DNA of 64,000 nt. Source: Sambucus nigra. Lineage: Eukaryota; Streptophyta; Magnoliopsida; Dipsacales; Adoxaceae. The notes below the pieces were generated by a model. It was given only the letters and a program-made list of their open reading frames with translations. It made no database searches and had not been told where the DNA came from. The position numbers and the translations under genes are program-made. Below, piece after piece: positions 12,000-22,440 of the stretch; within the stretch, counting starts at the first letter, position 1; each line of letters begins with the position of its first letter. The DNA is taken from contig OX422213.1 in assembly GCA_949130495.1 (NCBI GenBank), forward strand, positions 203,477,660 to 203,541,659, given 5' to 3'.

Positions 12000-13252
12000 T
12001 GCTGATGATTAATTTTATTACAGCAGATATGGGTCCATCTTGGATGAATCCCATCAGATCTTACATTGAAGAAGGAACTTTGCCAGCAGATACAATTGAG
12101 GCTAAAAAGTTGAAGTACAAAGAAACAAGATATGTTCTACATGAAGGAATATTATACATAAGATGATTGACAGCTATCTTGTAGCGTTGTGTTAATCCAA
12201 TAGATGTTCAAAACTTGATCCAGGAAGTGAATGAAGGATCTTGTTGATCTCACATAGCATGTAGGACACTACTGCAGCGGATTAGTACACCGGGAGACTA
12301 TTGGTCCACTATACGAGCAGATTATGTTGCCTTTGCTAAGAAATGTGACAAGTGCCAAAGGTATTCCAGTATTTGCAAAACTCCACAGGTTGCTCTCACT
12401 CCAATCACTTCACCTTAGCCGTTTGCAATTTGGTTAATAGACTTAGTTGCCCCATTGTCAACCAACCGAGAAAGATTTATGTACTTAGTCATTGTTGTGG
12501 ACTACTTTACAAAATGGGTGGAGGCAGAACCCTTGGTGGACATGCTATATGAGAAGGTCTACCAATTCATTTGGAAGAATAGATATGGGTTGAGTTATGC
12601 CTTCATTACCGACCACATCACATAGTTCGACAATGAAGAATTTGCAGCTTATTGTGCTCAGTCTAATATCTAAAAGATGCATTCTACTCCAGGTCATCCT
12701 CAGAGCAATGGGCAAACTGAAGTTACACATAGAACTCTACTTAATGGGTTGAAAATAAGACTTAATGATGCCAAAGGAAACTGGATTAATGAGTTGCACT
12801 CTGCTTTGTGGGTATATCGAACAACTCCAAGGACTGCAACTGGAAAATTACCAAACATACTAGCATTTGGGACTGAGGCAGTAATACCTGCTAAATTGGG
12901 CCCTTCATCCCATTGAGTATTGAACTTCAACTCTTCTGTAAGTGATTTAATGCAAAGATTGGATTTAGATATGCTGGAGGAAGTACGTGAGGATGCTTCT
13001 TTAAGAAATGCATCGTACCAGCAGAGAACATCCCATTTCTACAATAAAAGAATGAAGCCGAACAACTTGAAGGAAGGAGATTATGTGCTAAATAAGGTAA
13101 TCCATAAGGACAACAAACTTGAGGCTAATTGGCATGGGCCATATCGCATTTCAGCAGTTGTCCGACCTGGAACTTACAGAATTGAGACATTAGAGGGAGA
13201 AGAGTTTAAGAATCCACGACATGCAGAGAATCTTAGGAAGTATTACCAGTGA
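12000..13252 (+). pseudogene. pol: Element 1 integrase, decayed
   Basis: The zinc-binding part ends with KKCDKCQRYS near 12340. The catalytic core follows with LVIVVDYFTKWVEAEPL across a frame change (about 12480-12540), then AFITDH and the GHPQSNGQTEVTHRTLLNGL block at about 12693-12752, which carries the catalytic Glu region. The C-terminal domain (12920-13252) is open and reads LKEGDYVLNKVIHKDNKLE and ANWHGPYRISAVVRPGTY, ending AENLRKYYQ before the stop. No chromodomain is present, as expected for Tat elements. At least four stops lie upstream of the C-terminal part. Confidence 0.8.
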
Positions 13253-14010
13253 TGTAATGAAACACATTGTATTCATGTCATTTCAGTATTAATAAAAATA
13301 ATGATTTCCTCCATTTTTTTTTTAATTTTTTAGGAGTACTAGTGTTATGCACTACTATATACTTGATCGGCGACGGTTGAAAGTTTCTCAAAAAAACTTC
13401 AAAAGTGGATCGAACAACAACCATACCGTTGATCAGAGCCCAGAATAGGTCCTTCACAATAACAACCACATAGTTGATTGATGTTGTTCGAACGTTGGTC
13501 GACATAAGCAACACTTGATCGTCAACAGACAAAAATCCAAGTAAAGTAGGATTCTAAGTCATCAAGAAACTTGGTCACCGAAGACAAGGATAAAAAATGA
13601 TTTTATCCCACTGAAGTTAAGGATAAAACGTTATTTTATCCAACTCGTCAAAGTGAAGGAATAACGTTGTGAAGATTCCTAAAAAGGAATGTGGACACAT
13701 ATTCCATGTACGCCTGGTCACCACTGGAAACTAATGCAAAACCTAAACATTTAGGTGTATTAATAGAACCTATGTATATACATGGGTAACTACTGATAAA
13801 CTTAAACTTTAATTTAAGTGTACTGGTAGAACCTATTATCTCATTGGTAATTGCTTCTAAACTTGGGTAACAGCTTAAGTGTGCTAATAGAACTAATGAA
13901 ACGAAGAAACCATTCGCATTCAAAGATTGACAATATAAGTTAATCAAATATTTCATTCCTTTAAATAATCATTACATGATATTTCTCACAATTGATTAGA
14001 GGAATAAAAT
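13253..14010. other. Element 1 spacer between integrase and antisense gene
   Basis: No coding similarity. It holds the end of pol and AT-rich sequence with an A/T run near 13310-13330. The matching spacer in element 2 lies at 30890-31500. Convergent transcription from the LTR and the antisense gene would meet here. Confidence 0.5.
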
Positions 14011-15252
14011 TTATTCTAAGGAACATTTCCCCTCAGTTTTAGAAGAACTGGAAACTGGTTCCATGCCTGCTCATCCATTGTGTAAGGGGAATTGATAAAG
14101 TTGAAGTCTTGGAGCATTCTTATATTACCACTGCTCGATCTATCAAACAAATGAGGAGGACGGATAATCTCTAGATTGTTATAAATGCCATTATACCCTA
14201 AATACTTTGAAATTAGGCACTGGGAATTATGTTAGCAGGAATCCCATTAATATCTAATTTGAAAGGAGGATATTCATAGTCTAACAAACCAGGATCGTAC
14301 CAGTTCCATAGAGGGATGTTCTGCTCCACCTTCATCACTGTTAAGCAATTGGTCCAACCCCATTTGTAACCTTCATTCTGAGCTTACTTAAACCGTTCAT
14401 CAAAATGACTCAGAGCTTCATTGTATCCTTCCATCTAGATCCCCCTAGGCTGTTACAAGAATTGGATGGTTAGCCTCTCAACCTGGTGGTGCAACTTTTT
14501 CAACACTCCATCCTTGGCTTGTAATTGGGTGTACTGAGTATAAAGTTTATCGGATTGAGTTTGAAGCTTTTGGGACATCTCAAAAATGGACAAATTTTTT
14601 TCCTTCAACTGAGAAACTTGATTAGCAAGAGTTTACTGCATATAAGCCTCATTTGCAGTAGCTCGTCCAGGTTTAGTTTTTTCTCGAGAAGATGAAGCAG
14701 ACTTAGTTTTCTTCAGTTCCTCCACTTCTTCCCTCAATCTGGCATTTTCAGTTTCCAAGAAAGAAACCCCCTCATCAGTAGAAATAATAGTAGAAGAAGA
14801 AGTTTTCTAAGAATTCAATTCCTAAGATATTATTTTCTTTTTCCAACATCTTGGCAGTGGATCTAGCCTCCTCTATCTCCCGATTAAGCAAAAATTCTTT
14901 CCTCCCGAAGAAATACATGTGTTTCTCCAAATTTTGCTCAAAACCCCACCTTCACTTAAAGCTTTGTACTTCTGCTCGTAGTCGGCATGCAAAAGAGCCC
15001 TAGTCTCCTAATGATCTTCTGGCATATCTTCAATCATTTCATAAGAAGCCACATGATTGGCCACTGCCCGATCAAGATAACACTTCAAATAAAGGTAGGC
15101 TTATTTAGCTTGATCTGAAGCACCCTCTTTGGGGAACTTAGATAATTCTTCCTAGGTTATATCCAAGTGACCAGCCTTATAGAAATCATTGCATCTTTGA
15201 AGAAGCTTAGAATCAGTTGAAGATAATTGATCCAGTTTATCAATGAACTATA
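14011..15252 (-). pseudogene. Element 1 antisense gene, 3' part: coiled coil and conserved C-terminal domain
   Basis: On the strand opposite to gag-pol. An exon-like part starts after an acceptor-like TTTATAG at about 15253 and reads LDQLSSTDSKLLQRCNDF, EGASDQAK, AVANHVASYEMIEDM and LLHADYEQKYKALSEG. A lysine/glutamate-rich probable coiled coil follows (about 14880-14500). The C-terminal domain (about 14434-14011) begins with MEGYNEALSHFDERF and includes NEGYKWGWTNC. The same order and text recur in element 2 at 32770-31510, where the last domain is open. Stops interrupt it here. I do not recognise the C-terminal domain beyond its membership in the antisense gene of Tat-type elements. Confidence 0.6.
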
Positions 15253-15424
15253 AAGAGCAAAAACAAATTCCAATCAACAACAGAAAAGAAGGAAAGTCTA
15301 AAGTAATGTTCTTATTCGTTGATAAAATATTGATTACAAGTACATCAACATGAAATAAAAAGAAGAATTACAATTAAAGAAAAAGAAAAAAGTTTCTTGA
15401 CGAACTGCTTTGCACCTTCTTTAT

Positions 15425-17307
15425 ATCTGAGGTAGACCCAGAAGGATTGGATGCATAAGGGGTAGAATAACTTGATCATCAGAAGGAGGGACGGAAGAAT
15501 CAATTATAGCTGCCTAAAGTTGATCGGTAGAGTCCAAAATGAGGGTAGATTCATCTGACCCTCCATCATCCTCAATCTCGCCATCCATGTTGGGAGAAGA
15601 CCCAATATTATGCCTGAGAAACAACTCAAAGTCTTGGGGAGTGCCGACCTCAACAAGGGTTGTCGACCAGCCATCCTTGAAACATTTCTTCTTGGAAAAC
15701 TAAATTTGAGAAAATGCAGTGCCAATAGCTTTATCCCAACCCCTATTGAATGTATATTCATTGGCCTTCAACCTTCTGGTCTTCTCTACATCCATCTTTT
15801 TCTACAGCTCGGTAACCTGCCCCCAAAAAACTGTAACATCATCCTCGACAGTCTTTATTTTGTTCTTCCACTTCTTATATTCGTTATCCAATACTTATTG
15901 GGAGTCAAGCAAGGACTTTTTAAGCTCCTCAAAGTCCTCCTCGACCTCATTTGAAGAAGAACGCAGAACATCGTCCTTTTCCATCATATTGCTGAAATCA
16001 ACCAAAAACTGCAAAAAAAAATCAAAGAAAGTTATATAAGAAATAATAAAGAAATGAATAAAAAGGAGGAGAAGTTACAATACTTACTAATGAAAGGCTT
16101 TGGGAATCCCTTTTAGAAATTCTACATTGAAACATTGCAGAAGCAGCACCCCGGTGGTCTGGTAGTGTACCAAACTTTATTATTTGTTTGGCCAACCCAG
16201 GGCCAATGGCCACTAGTGAGCCAGAATCAGGTAAATCGACCAACTCTTGTTGGTTGGCGCTAGAGAAAGATCCCTTAGCCAGCCTAGAAGGAAGCCCTTT
16301 TTTCAGCCTCTTGAGCGAGGCATCATCATTTTTCTTAGTTGGGGGCTTCTTCCCAGCTTCTTATTTATTTTTGGTCCTACCAGTAGCTTTCTTGGTGGAA
16401 CCAATAGTAGCAATATCACCCAAGATATTGAGGAATATCCTCTTCCTATAGTTGTGGAAAGGGACACGTTTGAATCAATGGAAGAGGATGGGGCAGCAGC
16501 AGGTTCACCACTACCAGATGCAATGGCAGATGAAGTAGAGATAGGGTCTTGATCAAGATCAATCACTGAGGAGGGAACAATAATAGTTGGTGGAGAAACA
16601 AAAGAAGTAATGGTATTTCTGTACTCCAACAGGTATGATGCAGACCTAATGTGCTCTTCCCCTATCTTTTGATGAATGCCCAAATTAAACTTCAACTCCC
16701 TGAGGTTAATATCGCCTTCCTTAGGACACGTCCTCTTTCGATTAATTGCAACCAAAGCCAGCAGATAAAAGTTAGTATCGATAATTCGTAAAATATTCAA
16801 GAAGAGTTCGACAAAATGTTGCAACCTATCCCATTGCCATATTGTGGGCATCTGGGCCCTCGGTACTCAACATCCCCTATCATGGGTACATATTGCCATT
16901 TTTTGGCAATTACTTCATGATCAAAGTAATCTTTATTGGAGTCTGGGAGGCTAAATACTAAAGCCCTATTTACAGCCCTAGTTTTTAAATACTAAGTATT
17001 GTTACTTGTGACCCATTTATAGAAAAACATGATCTCTAGGATTCCTATATGAGTCCCATGAAGCTGATTTAACCTGTAGATCCCATTAACTACTCCGCAA
17101 GTATTAGGGGCTATTCTAGAAAAACTCAAGGCAAAATGAGTTTGTGGGAAAAGTGAACCCACACTCAGCCATAAAGATAGAAGGTATCTAATGGCCCTCA
17201 GACAAAGAAAAAAGGTCCATAGGAGGACTGGGAAGCTCCAAATACACCCACGAAGGGATATTCCACTCATTCCTAAATTCCTCTAGAGAAGCTACTGAGT
17301 AAACCAT
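15425..17307 (-). pseudogene. Element 1 antisense gene, 5' part: Transposase_28-like domain and coiled coil
   Basis: Starts at the antisense ATG at 17307 (MVYSVASLEEFRNEWNIPSW). The N-terminal domain includes FMAECGFTFPTNSFCLEF and a block corresponding to RVVNGIYRLNQLHGTHIGI (about 17110-17030), which resembles the family called putative gypsy type transposon in Pfam (PF04195, from memory). A serine- and acid-rich middle part and a coiled coil follow, then CFKDGWSTTLVEVGTPQDFE near 15680, and a stop near 15425. Frame changes and stops occur around 17200-16850 and at the end. A probable intron lies at 16009-16087. Element 2 carries the same gene at 32957-35083 in better condition. Promoter and expression are unknown. 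Confidence 0.6.
16009..16087 (-). other. Probable spliceosomal intron in element 1 antisense gene
   Basis: On the minus strand the donor reads ATTA|GTAAGTATTG at 16087 and the acceptor TTTTTTTTGCAG at 16009 follows a pyrimidine-rich stretch. It is 79 bp long. It sits at the same place in the protein as the 84-bp intron candidate of element 2 (33668-33751), with homologous coding text on both sides. Confidence 0.65.
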
Positions 17308-17587
17308 GTTCAAAGATGAAGAAAAGGAAAAGAGAGAAGATTCTTACAAGGATTTAAGGATTCAGTAAGAACTAAAGGACAGAAGAAACGGTCGCACAGA
17401 AAGCTCAAGAAGATAGCAACAGAAACTCATAAGGTTTGAGGTAGAAGACAATCGTGATTTTTTCCACCTTCTATAGATTGCCTTGAAAACTAGAGAGGGT
17501 AATGATTAAAGGGAGCGTCGATTGAACTGTTAGCGTTCACTGAACTGTTAGCATCGATTGAACTTTCGTAAAAACTTAAGCATGAAA

Positions 17588-17600
17588 CATTGGGGGCTTC
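17588..17600 (+). other. Element 1 polypurine tract
   Basis: The sequence cattgggggcttc directly precedes the 3' LTR start. The same G5 core (tgggggc) precedes the 3' LTR of element 2. It would prime plus-strand DNA synthesis. Confidence 0.7.
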
Positions 17601-18036
17601 TGTTTATGTTAAAAATTTCCTTATTATGTGGACCAATTAACAATGAACATGTGTTATCCAACGTGGCATCAGTCCTAGTCAGCAAGGCGTAATCCCTCGA
17701 CCAAGTCCAGGAATGTCGACCAACATATAAGTAGCACGACCAACAACAGGAAGACTGACCAACCTGGTTAGTAAAGTGCCATCATTTGTATACATTATGA
17801 ACGTTGTACAGATGTAAATGCCTAAATTATAAAGGCATTACATCCTTTGATATTCCAACTCTCGTACTCCCTCATGGGCTATAAATACATTGTAATCCCT
17901 GAATCCAAGGGACACAATAGTGGACGTAGGCTTTTCCCTTTATCCAAACCAATGTAAAAATCTTTTGTGTCTTTCTTATTTATTTATTTTATCTGTGATT
18001 AAATAATTAGATATATTCTACTTTTTTGCATCAACA
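17601..18036 (+). repeat. Element 1 3' LTR
   Basis: 436 bp, starting TGTTTATG and ending CATCAACA. It carries four GACCA units and an intact TATA box tataaatac at 17880-17888. It is followed by the right target duplication catat (18037-18041). Confidence 0.9.
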
Positions 18037-18041
18037 CATAT

Positions 18042-18954
18042 CAATGTGCTTATAAAGTTTATAAATACTTTTAATGTCCACATACCATTTGATTATAAAA
18101 CTATGACAACTACCTCTAACTTACTTAATTTGTCTCACAACATAAAATGTCTAAGTTGAAGAGCTTTCTACTGATCCTGCAGAACATAAAGTTCACATAG
18201 CACAATGGACTTATAATAGAAAGTTCATCTAAATATAACCCACAAACCAAGTGATTAAAGTAGCTAAAATCCCTATGCAGTATCAATAATATAACTCCCT
18301 CCTTATGCTACTAACACCAAACCCCACTGCCATTATTAATTGGTGATCAAACACTATAGTTTAAAGTTTGAAGTTTGATATTTGTCATTTGGAAATACAT
18401 AATTAAAAAGTTTAGAACGATGAAATAATTACCAAAGTGTAAATAATGACAACCACAAATACATTATGAATGTCTTAAAAGTACACCTATAGCAACTCAA
18501 AAAGGCCATAACAATAAACACCCCCACACTTACCTTATTCTCATGACTAATTCACATAATAATAAGAGACAGATAGAGTTGATGTTGTAAGGAATACTCG
18601 AAAGAGATGCGCGAGAGATTTCATCTTATCATCATAACCAATGAAAGTCTGGTATACAAAACATATAGATAAGTTCAAAAAAAATACAAATCATATATTG
18701 TAACTAATAACACGTGAACTTATAATTAACAACCTATAGGTTCTAGGATAATACTTAATGAGAAGAATAAACATAAACATGATCATGAAAAGAATACACA
18801 TAGGAGAGGCTAGGTTCACCGACAGGAATATGCTTAGACATTTCTCATTTAATAGCTAAATATTTAACAACACGTGAACTTATACATAGCATTTCACTAA
18901 GATTCAACGTCTATAACAACCTATTCAGAATATAAAGATTATAGTTTGTTTTGA
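18042..18954. other. AT-rich non-coding stretch right of element 1
   Basis: No protein similarity. It continues the DNA into which element 1 inserted. A minus-strand donor-like AATAAG|GTAAGTG lies at about 18535 but no exon could be supported next to it. Confidence 0.4.
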
Positions 18955-20133
18955 GTTTTTGCCCCTTAACATCCACTTTTAACCCCAAAATGAGCCCATA
19001 TTAGTTAATTTTCGCAATCGGGAGCCCGATGAGAATGCGATCACTTCTCACTAGAACTTTTGTTTCCCATAGGGTGTTCGTGTCTCTCTCTGGATCAATC
19101 AGTTTTAACCCCAAAATGAGCCTATACTAGTAAATTTTGACAACTGGGAGCCTAGAGAGGGCACGGTCACTTTCCACGGTTTGTGCCTCTCCCTGGGCCA
19201 CTTAGTCGCCATTTTGAAATCCCCCCACACCTATTTTTAAACCCAAAATTAACCTATACTAGTAAAATTTGGCAATCGGGAGCCCAATGAGGATGAGATC
19301 ACTTCCCAAGAGTTACCTTTATGACCCACGGGGTGTTCGTGCATCTATTTGGGGAACTCAGTTGTTTTTTTATTTTTTGCCCCTTGAAACTCATTTTTAA
19401 CCCCAAAACATGCTTATACTAGTTAATTTCAACAAGTGGAGACCAAAGAGAATGTTATCACTTCCCACGAGTTACCTTTGTGCCCCATGGGGTGCCGTGA
19501 CTCTCCCAATGACATTTAGTCACTATTTTGAATTCCACCCACCATAACGCCCATCTTTAACCCCAAAATGAGCTTATACTAGTAAATTTCTGCAATCAGG
19601 TGCCGGAGAGAATGAGGTCATTTCCCATGGGTTACTTCTTTACCCCATGGTGTATTTTTGCAACTTAATGCCAATTTTAATTTCAAAACGAGCCTATATT
19701 AGTCAATTTTGACAATCAGGAGCCCAGTGAGAAATCGATCACTTCCCATGGGTTACTTTTGTGCCCCATGGGGTGTCTGCTCCACTCTCCGGCCACTCGG
19801 TCAGTATTTTTAGTTTTTTCCCATTAATGCCCACTTTCAATCACAAAACGATCCAATAATAATTAATTTTAGCAATCGGCAGCCCGGAGAGGACACACTC
19901 AATTCACATTGGTTACTTTTATGCCCTATGGGGTGTTTATGCCACTCCTTGAGCCACTTGGTCATTGTTTTGAATTCTCCTTCCCGTTAACGCTCACTTT
20001 AATTGCAAAATGAGCCTATACTAGTTAATTTCTGCAACCGGGGGCCCCATGAGAATTAGATCACTTCCTACTGGTTACTTTTGTGCCCCATGGGGTGTTC
20101 ATTCCTCGTTTCATGCCACTCGATCGCTTTAGT
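18955..20133. repeat. Tandem array of eight diverged units, about 120-163 bp each
   Basis: Units begin near 18955, 19101, 19231, 19391, 19553, 19673, 19835 and 19997. Each carries, in order, a ttttaaccccaaaatgagcc block, a tatactagttaattt block, a caatcgggagcccg block, gatcacttccca, gggttactttt, gtgccccatggggtgt and ctccctgggccactcggtc, with variation. Unit length varies mainly by loss of the first or last block. The array is GC-richer than its surroundings and has no open reading frame of note. It may be internal to the DNA transposon whose end lies at 22437. Confidence 0.85.
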
Positions 20134-20364
20134 TAAGATTTAGAGTGTATTCCTACAGTTAAGAAACTCATTAGTTACTTTAAAATGCAAAAGTAAACTA
20201 GAAACGTAAAATTATTACTTCTAAGTATTATCAATAATACATAAATCTTCTAAGGAACTACTCTAGAAAATTAATTACAGCATTATATAATTGAAGGGAA
20301 GAGAGAATGAGCAAATGACAAAAAAAAGATTGACAACATGAGTTAGCTCATATAATAAATTACT

Positions 20365-20515
20365 TACGAGCAAACCAAATGACAACTCTCAAACTTCCAA
20401 AAAAAGAACCCTTCTTGGCAGTTGTAAATTGAGGCAAATGATCACCAAAAACCTCTCCATATAGTAAGCCACCCAAGCTTAAAAGAATCATCACAATCAA
20501 CAAGAATATAACTAA
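20365..20515 (-). other. Possible short exon of a captured gene (unrecognised)
   Basis: The minus strand is open for about 48 codons before the donor GCTC|GTAAGTAATTT. It includes LLSLGGLLYGEVFGDHLPQF, then TTAKKGSFFGSLRVVIWFA. I do not recognise the protein. DNA transposons of the CACTA and MULE types often carry host gene pieces, but one short open stretch may also be chance. Confidence 0.2.
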
Positions 20516-21888
20516 ACACAACTCCACTCTTCATGAGACATCAATAATAATTGAACACTACACCAACAAACAACAACCATTTTAACATTAAATAGAACTA
20601 TATTAATAAGGAATGAAGTTAATGAAAGATTGCACATGTCAGAAATTGTGACATCATAATAAATAAATGGTGTGACCCAAATGACTCCACCACCGGCCAT
20701 ATCACCAATAACTATAACATAAACGTTTTTCTTCAGTATCATAACCCTAACACCAATGAATAATTCACATTAAGACTATAACAACAACATGTCACTTAAG
20801 AAAATGAATAGTATAGCATTAAGAACATAAATTCTTCATATACCACCTCATGGTCAGCAAATAGTGGTTCAGATTAACCCAAAACATCTTCATAAAGACA
20901 AAGCACATAATTTTACTATAAAACAAGCCCATTTGTATGAAATTATCATGCCATGGCATAATAACTAACCAAACATCGAACCTCCGGACAACAAACAATT
21001 CAAAAAATATATAGAGAGGCTAGGCACCGGTCATTATTTAAATTTTCAAGTGGGAATTATAAAAGCATGGCCAACAAGGATAGCAATTTACGGGAAAGAT
21101 CCGACGACCATTTTACTTTAAAATTAACTACCTCTAGTAGCAATTCGTGTGCTGCACAAGTACGAGTAAGTATTACACCTATTTCTAAGTTTTACATAAT
21201 CATCAATCAACACAAATTAATTGCAAGTAATTATAATTTTTATGAGGTCCTTAGCCTAAGCATACATCAACAAAATATATACAAAAGAAATAAAATCTTT
21301 GCAGTACAAAAATATTTACAAAATTTGTTTCTTTTATACACAAAATATTTTCAATACAAAAACTGTAGAAGATTCAAATCCATATCCAGTAGGTTTTATA
21401 ATAAATTACAAAAAAGAGTATAATAGAATGATATATATATATATGTAACAGCAATTAGTTTATAAATATAAAGTGAAATTTATCCAAAAATTGGTCATAC
21501 TTAATATAGCTAATGAGAACCTAATGAGAACAAATTTCAATGAAAAATTTACACATCATGGGAATCTAACAACAAATGAGTTTAAATAATATCACAGAAA
21601 GAAGTAATAATCAAAAGAAATATATATTTCAACCGAATTGGAGAAGAGAGCATGAAATATGTGAAGCAAAACTTCTATCATTGTTTGTTTGATAAATCAC
21701 CACATGTAGTGCTCTCCACTGCATCATCAGGGTTGGTTCCCCATGTATTATCTCATGAGACTAAGTACAATATATCATGGTAGTGTAAAAGTAATAAAAT
21801 TAAATTTTGCATTAGAAACCCTAAATCTTACATAAAATCGAAATTTATAAATCAAAACCCTAAATATGAGTGAGAGATAGTTGGATGA

Positions 21889-21914
21889 GTGTGTGTGTGT
21901 GTGTGTGTGTGTGT
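21889..21914. repeat. (GT)13 microsatellite
   Basis: Uninterrupted GT over 26 bases. Confidence 0.9.
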
Positions 21915-22420
21915 TTTGTGAGAATTAGGGTTTTGTAGCAAAAACTAACTCAAAATTGTGGTTCGAATTTATGTGTAGTATACGAGAGATAGAGAAGATA
22001 TCGATAGTAGATATGATCGATGGCGGAGTAGCTTTCAATGGTGGATCATAGAGAGGTGAAGCATAGAGTGAGAGCGATGCAACGGGTTTTAAACTCAGGT
22101 ATAAGAACCATCGAGAGAAGCAATCCAAAATTTGGGGATTTCGATATTTCCCTCTTTTTATCTAAGACGTGCGGAGGGAAATGTTAAAACCAGTCATGCA
22201 TATTAACTTAGTTTTAAGTGTTGGTTTGTCAAGGTTTGAAAAAATTCACAAAATATATTGGTATATATTATTGTTAGAACAAAAGAGTCATATTTATTTA
22301 GTTTCAATTACCCTTTTGTGACTATTTTACTAAGTACAGTCATAAAATAAGTCTAGTATATTTTTTATGACTGTTTTATTTAAACTATTATAATATTATT
22401 TTTAAAAAAGTCATAAAAAG

Positions 22421-22437
22421 GTATTTTTCTTGCAGTG
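22421..22437 (-). mobile_element. CACTA-type (En/Spm) transposon terminus
   Basis: Read on the minus strand the sequence is CACTGCAAGAAAAATAC. It fits the CACTA/G-CAAGAAAA terminal inverted repeat of plant CACTA transposons. Next to it, inside, are repeated tgact and tcataaa motifs. The LINE protein begins within a few bases on the outer side, as if the transposon had inserted into the LINE. The opposite terminus was looked for down to 4050 and not found, and no transposase was recognised. Confidence 0.45.
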
Positions 22438-22440
22438 GTT

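Larger units (their letters stand above)
6898..18036 (+). mobile_element. Element 1: complete Tat-like Ty3/gypsy LTR retrotransposon (11.1 kb)
   Basis: Bounded by two LTRs (6898-7384 and 17601-18036) that start TGTT and end AACA, with a 5-bp target duplication (catat) on both sides. Inside, in order, are a decayed primer site, gag, protease, RT-RNase H, a second RNase H-like domain, integrase, about 4 kb with an antisense gene, a polypurine tract and the 3' LTR. The extra RNase H and the long 3' antisense region are features of the Tat group of plant Ty3/gypsy elements (established knowledge). The two LTRs differ by many substitutions and several indels, and every gene carries stops, so the insertion is old and not autonomous. 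Confidence 0.9.
20134..22420. other. Non-coding stretch between tandem array and CACTA terminus
   Basis: No recognised gene. It contains a short exon-like minus-strand reading ending at a GTAAGT donor near 20365, a plus-strand open part from 21067 that runs into another donor-like gtaagt near 21169, and a (GT)13 microsatellite at 21889-21914. Near 22260-22420 the sequence contains several tgact/agtca and tcataaaa motifs of the kind seen next to CACTA transposon ends. Confidence 0.4.

Noticed and set aside
16303..16552. Plus-strand open frames opposite the antisense gene of element 1
   Set aside because: They oppose the better supported minus-strand reading and have no similarity of their own.
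18955..20133. CRISPR-like array
   Set aside because: Units are long, diverged and directly joined, without constant short repeats and unique spacers; the DNA is eukaryotic.
22014..22128. Minus-strand open frame starting near 22128
   Set aside because: No recognisable domain; it ends in the GT microsatellite and has no supported splice partner.
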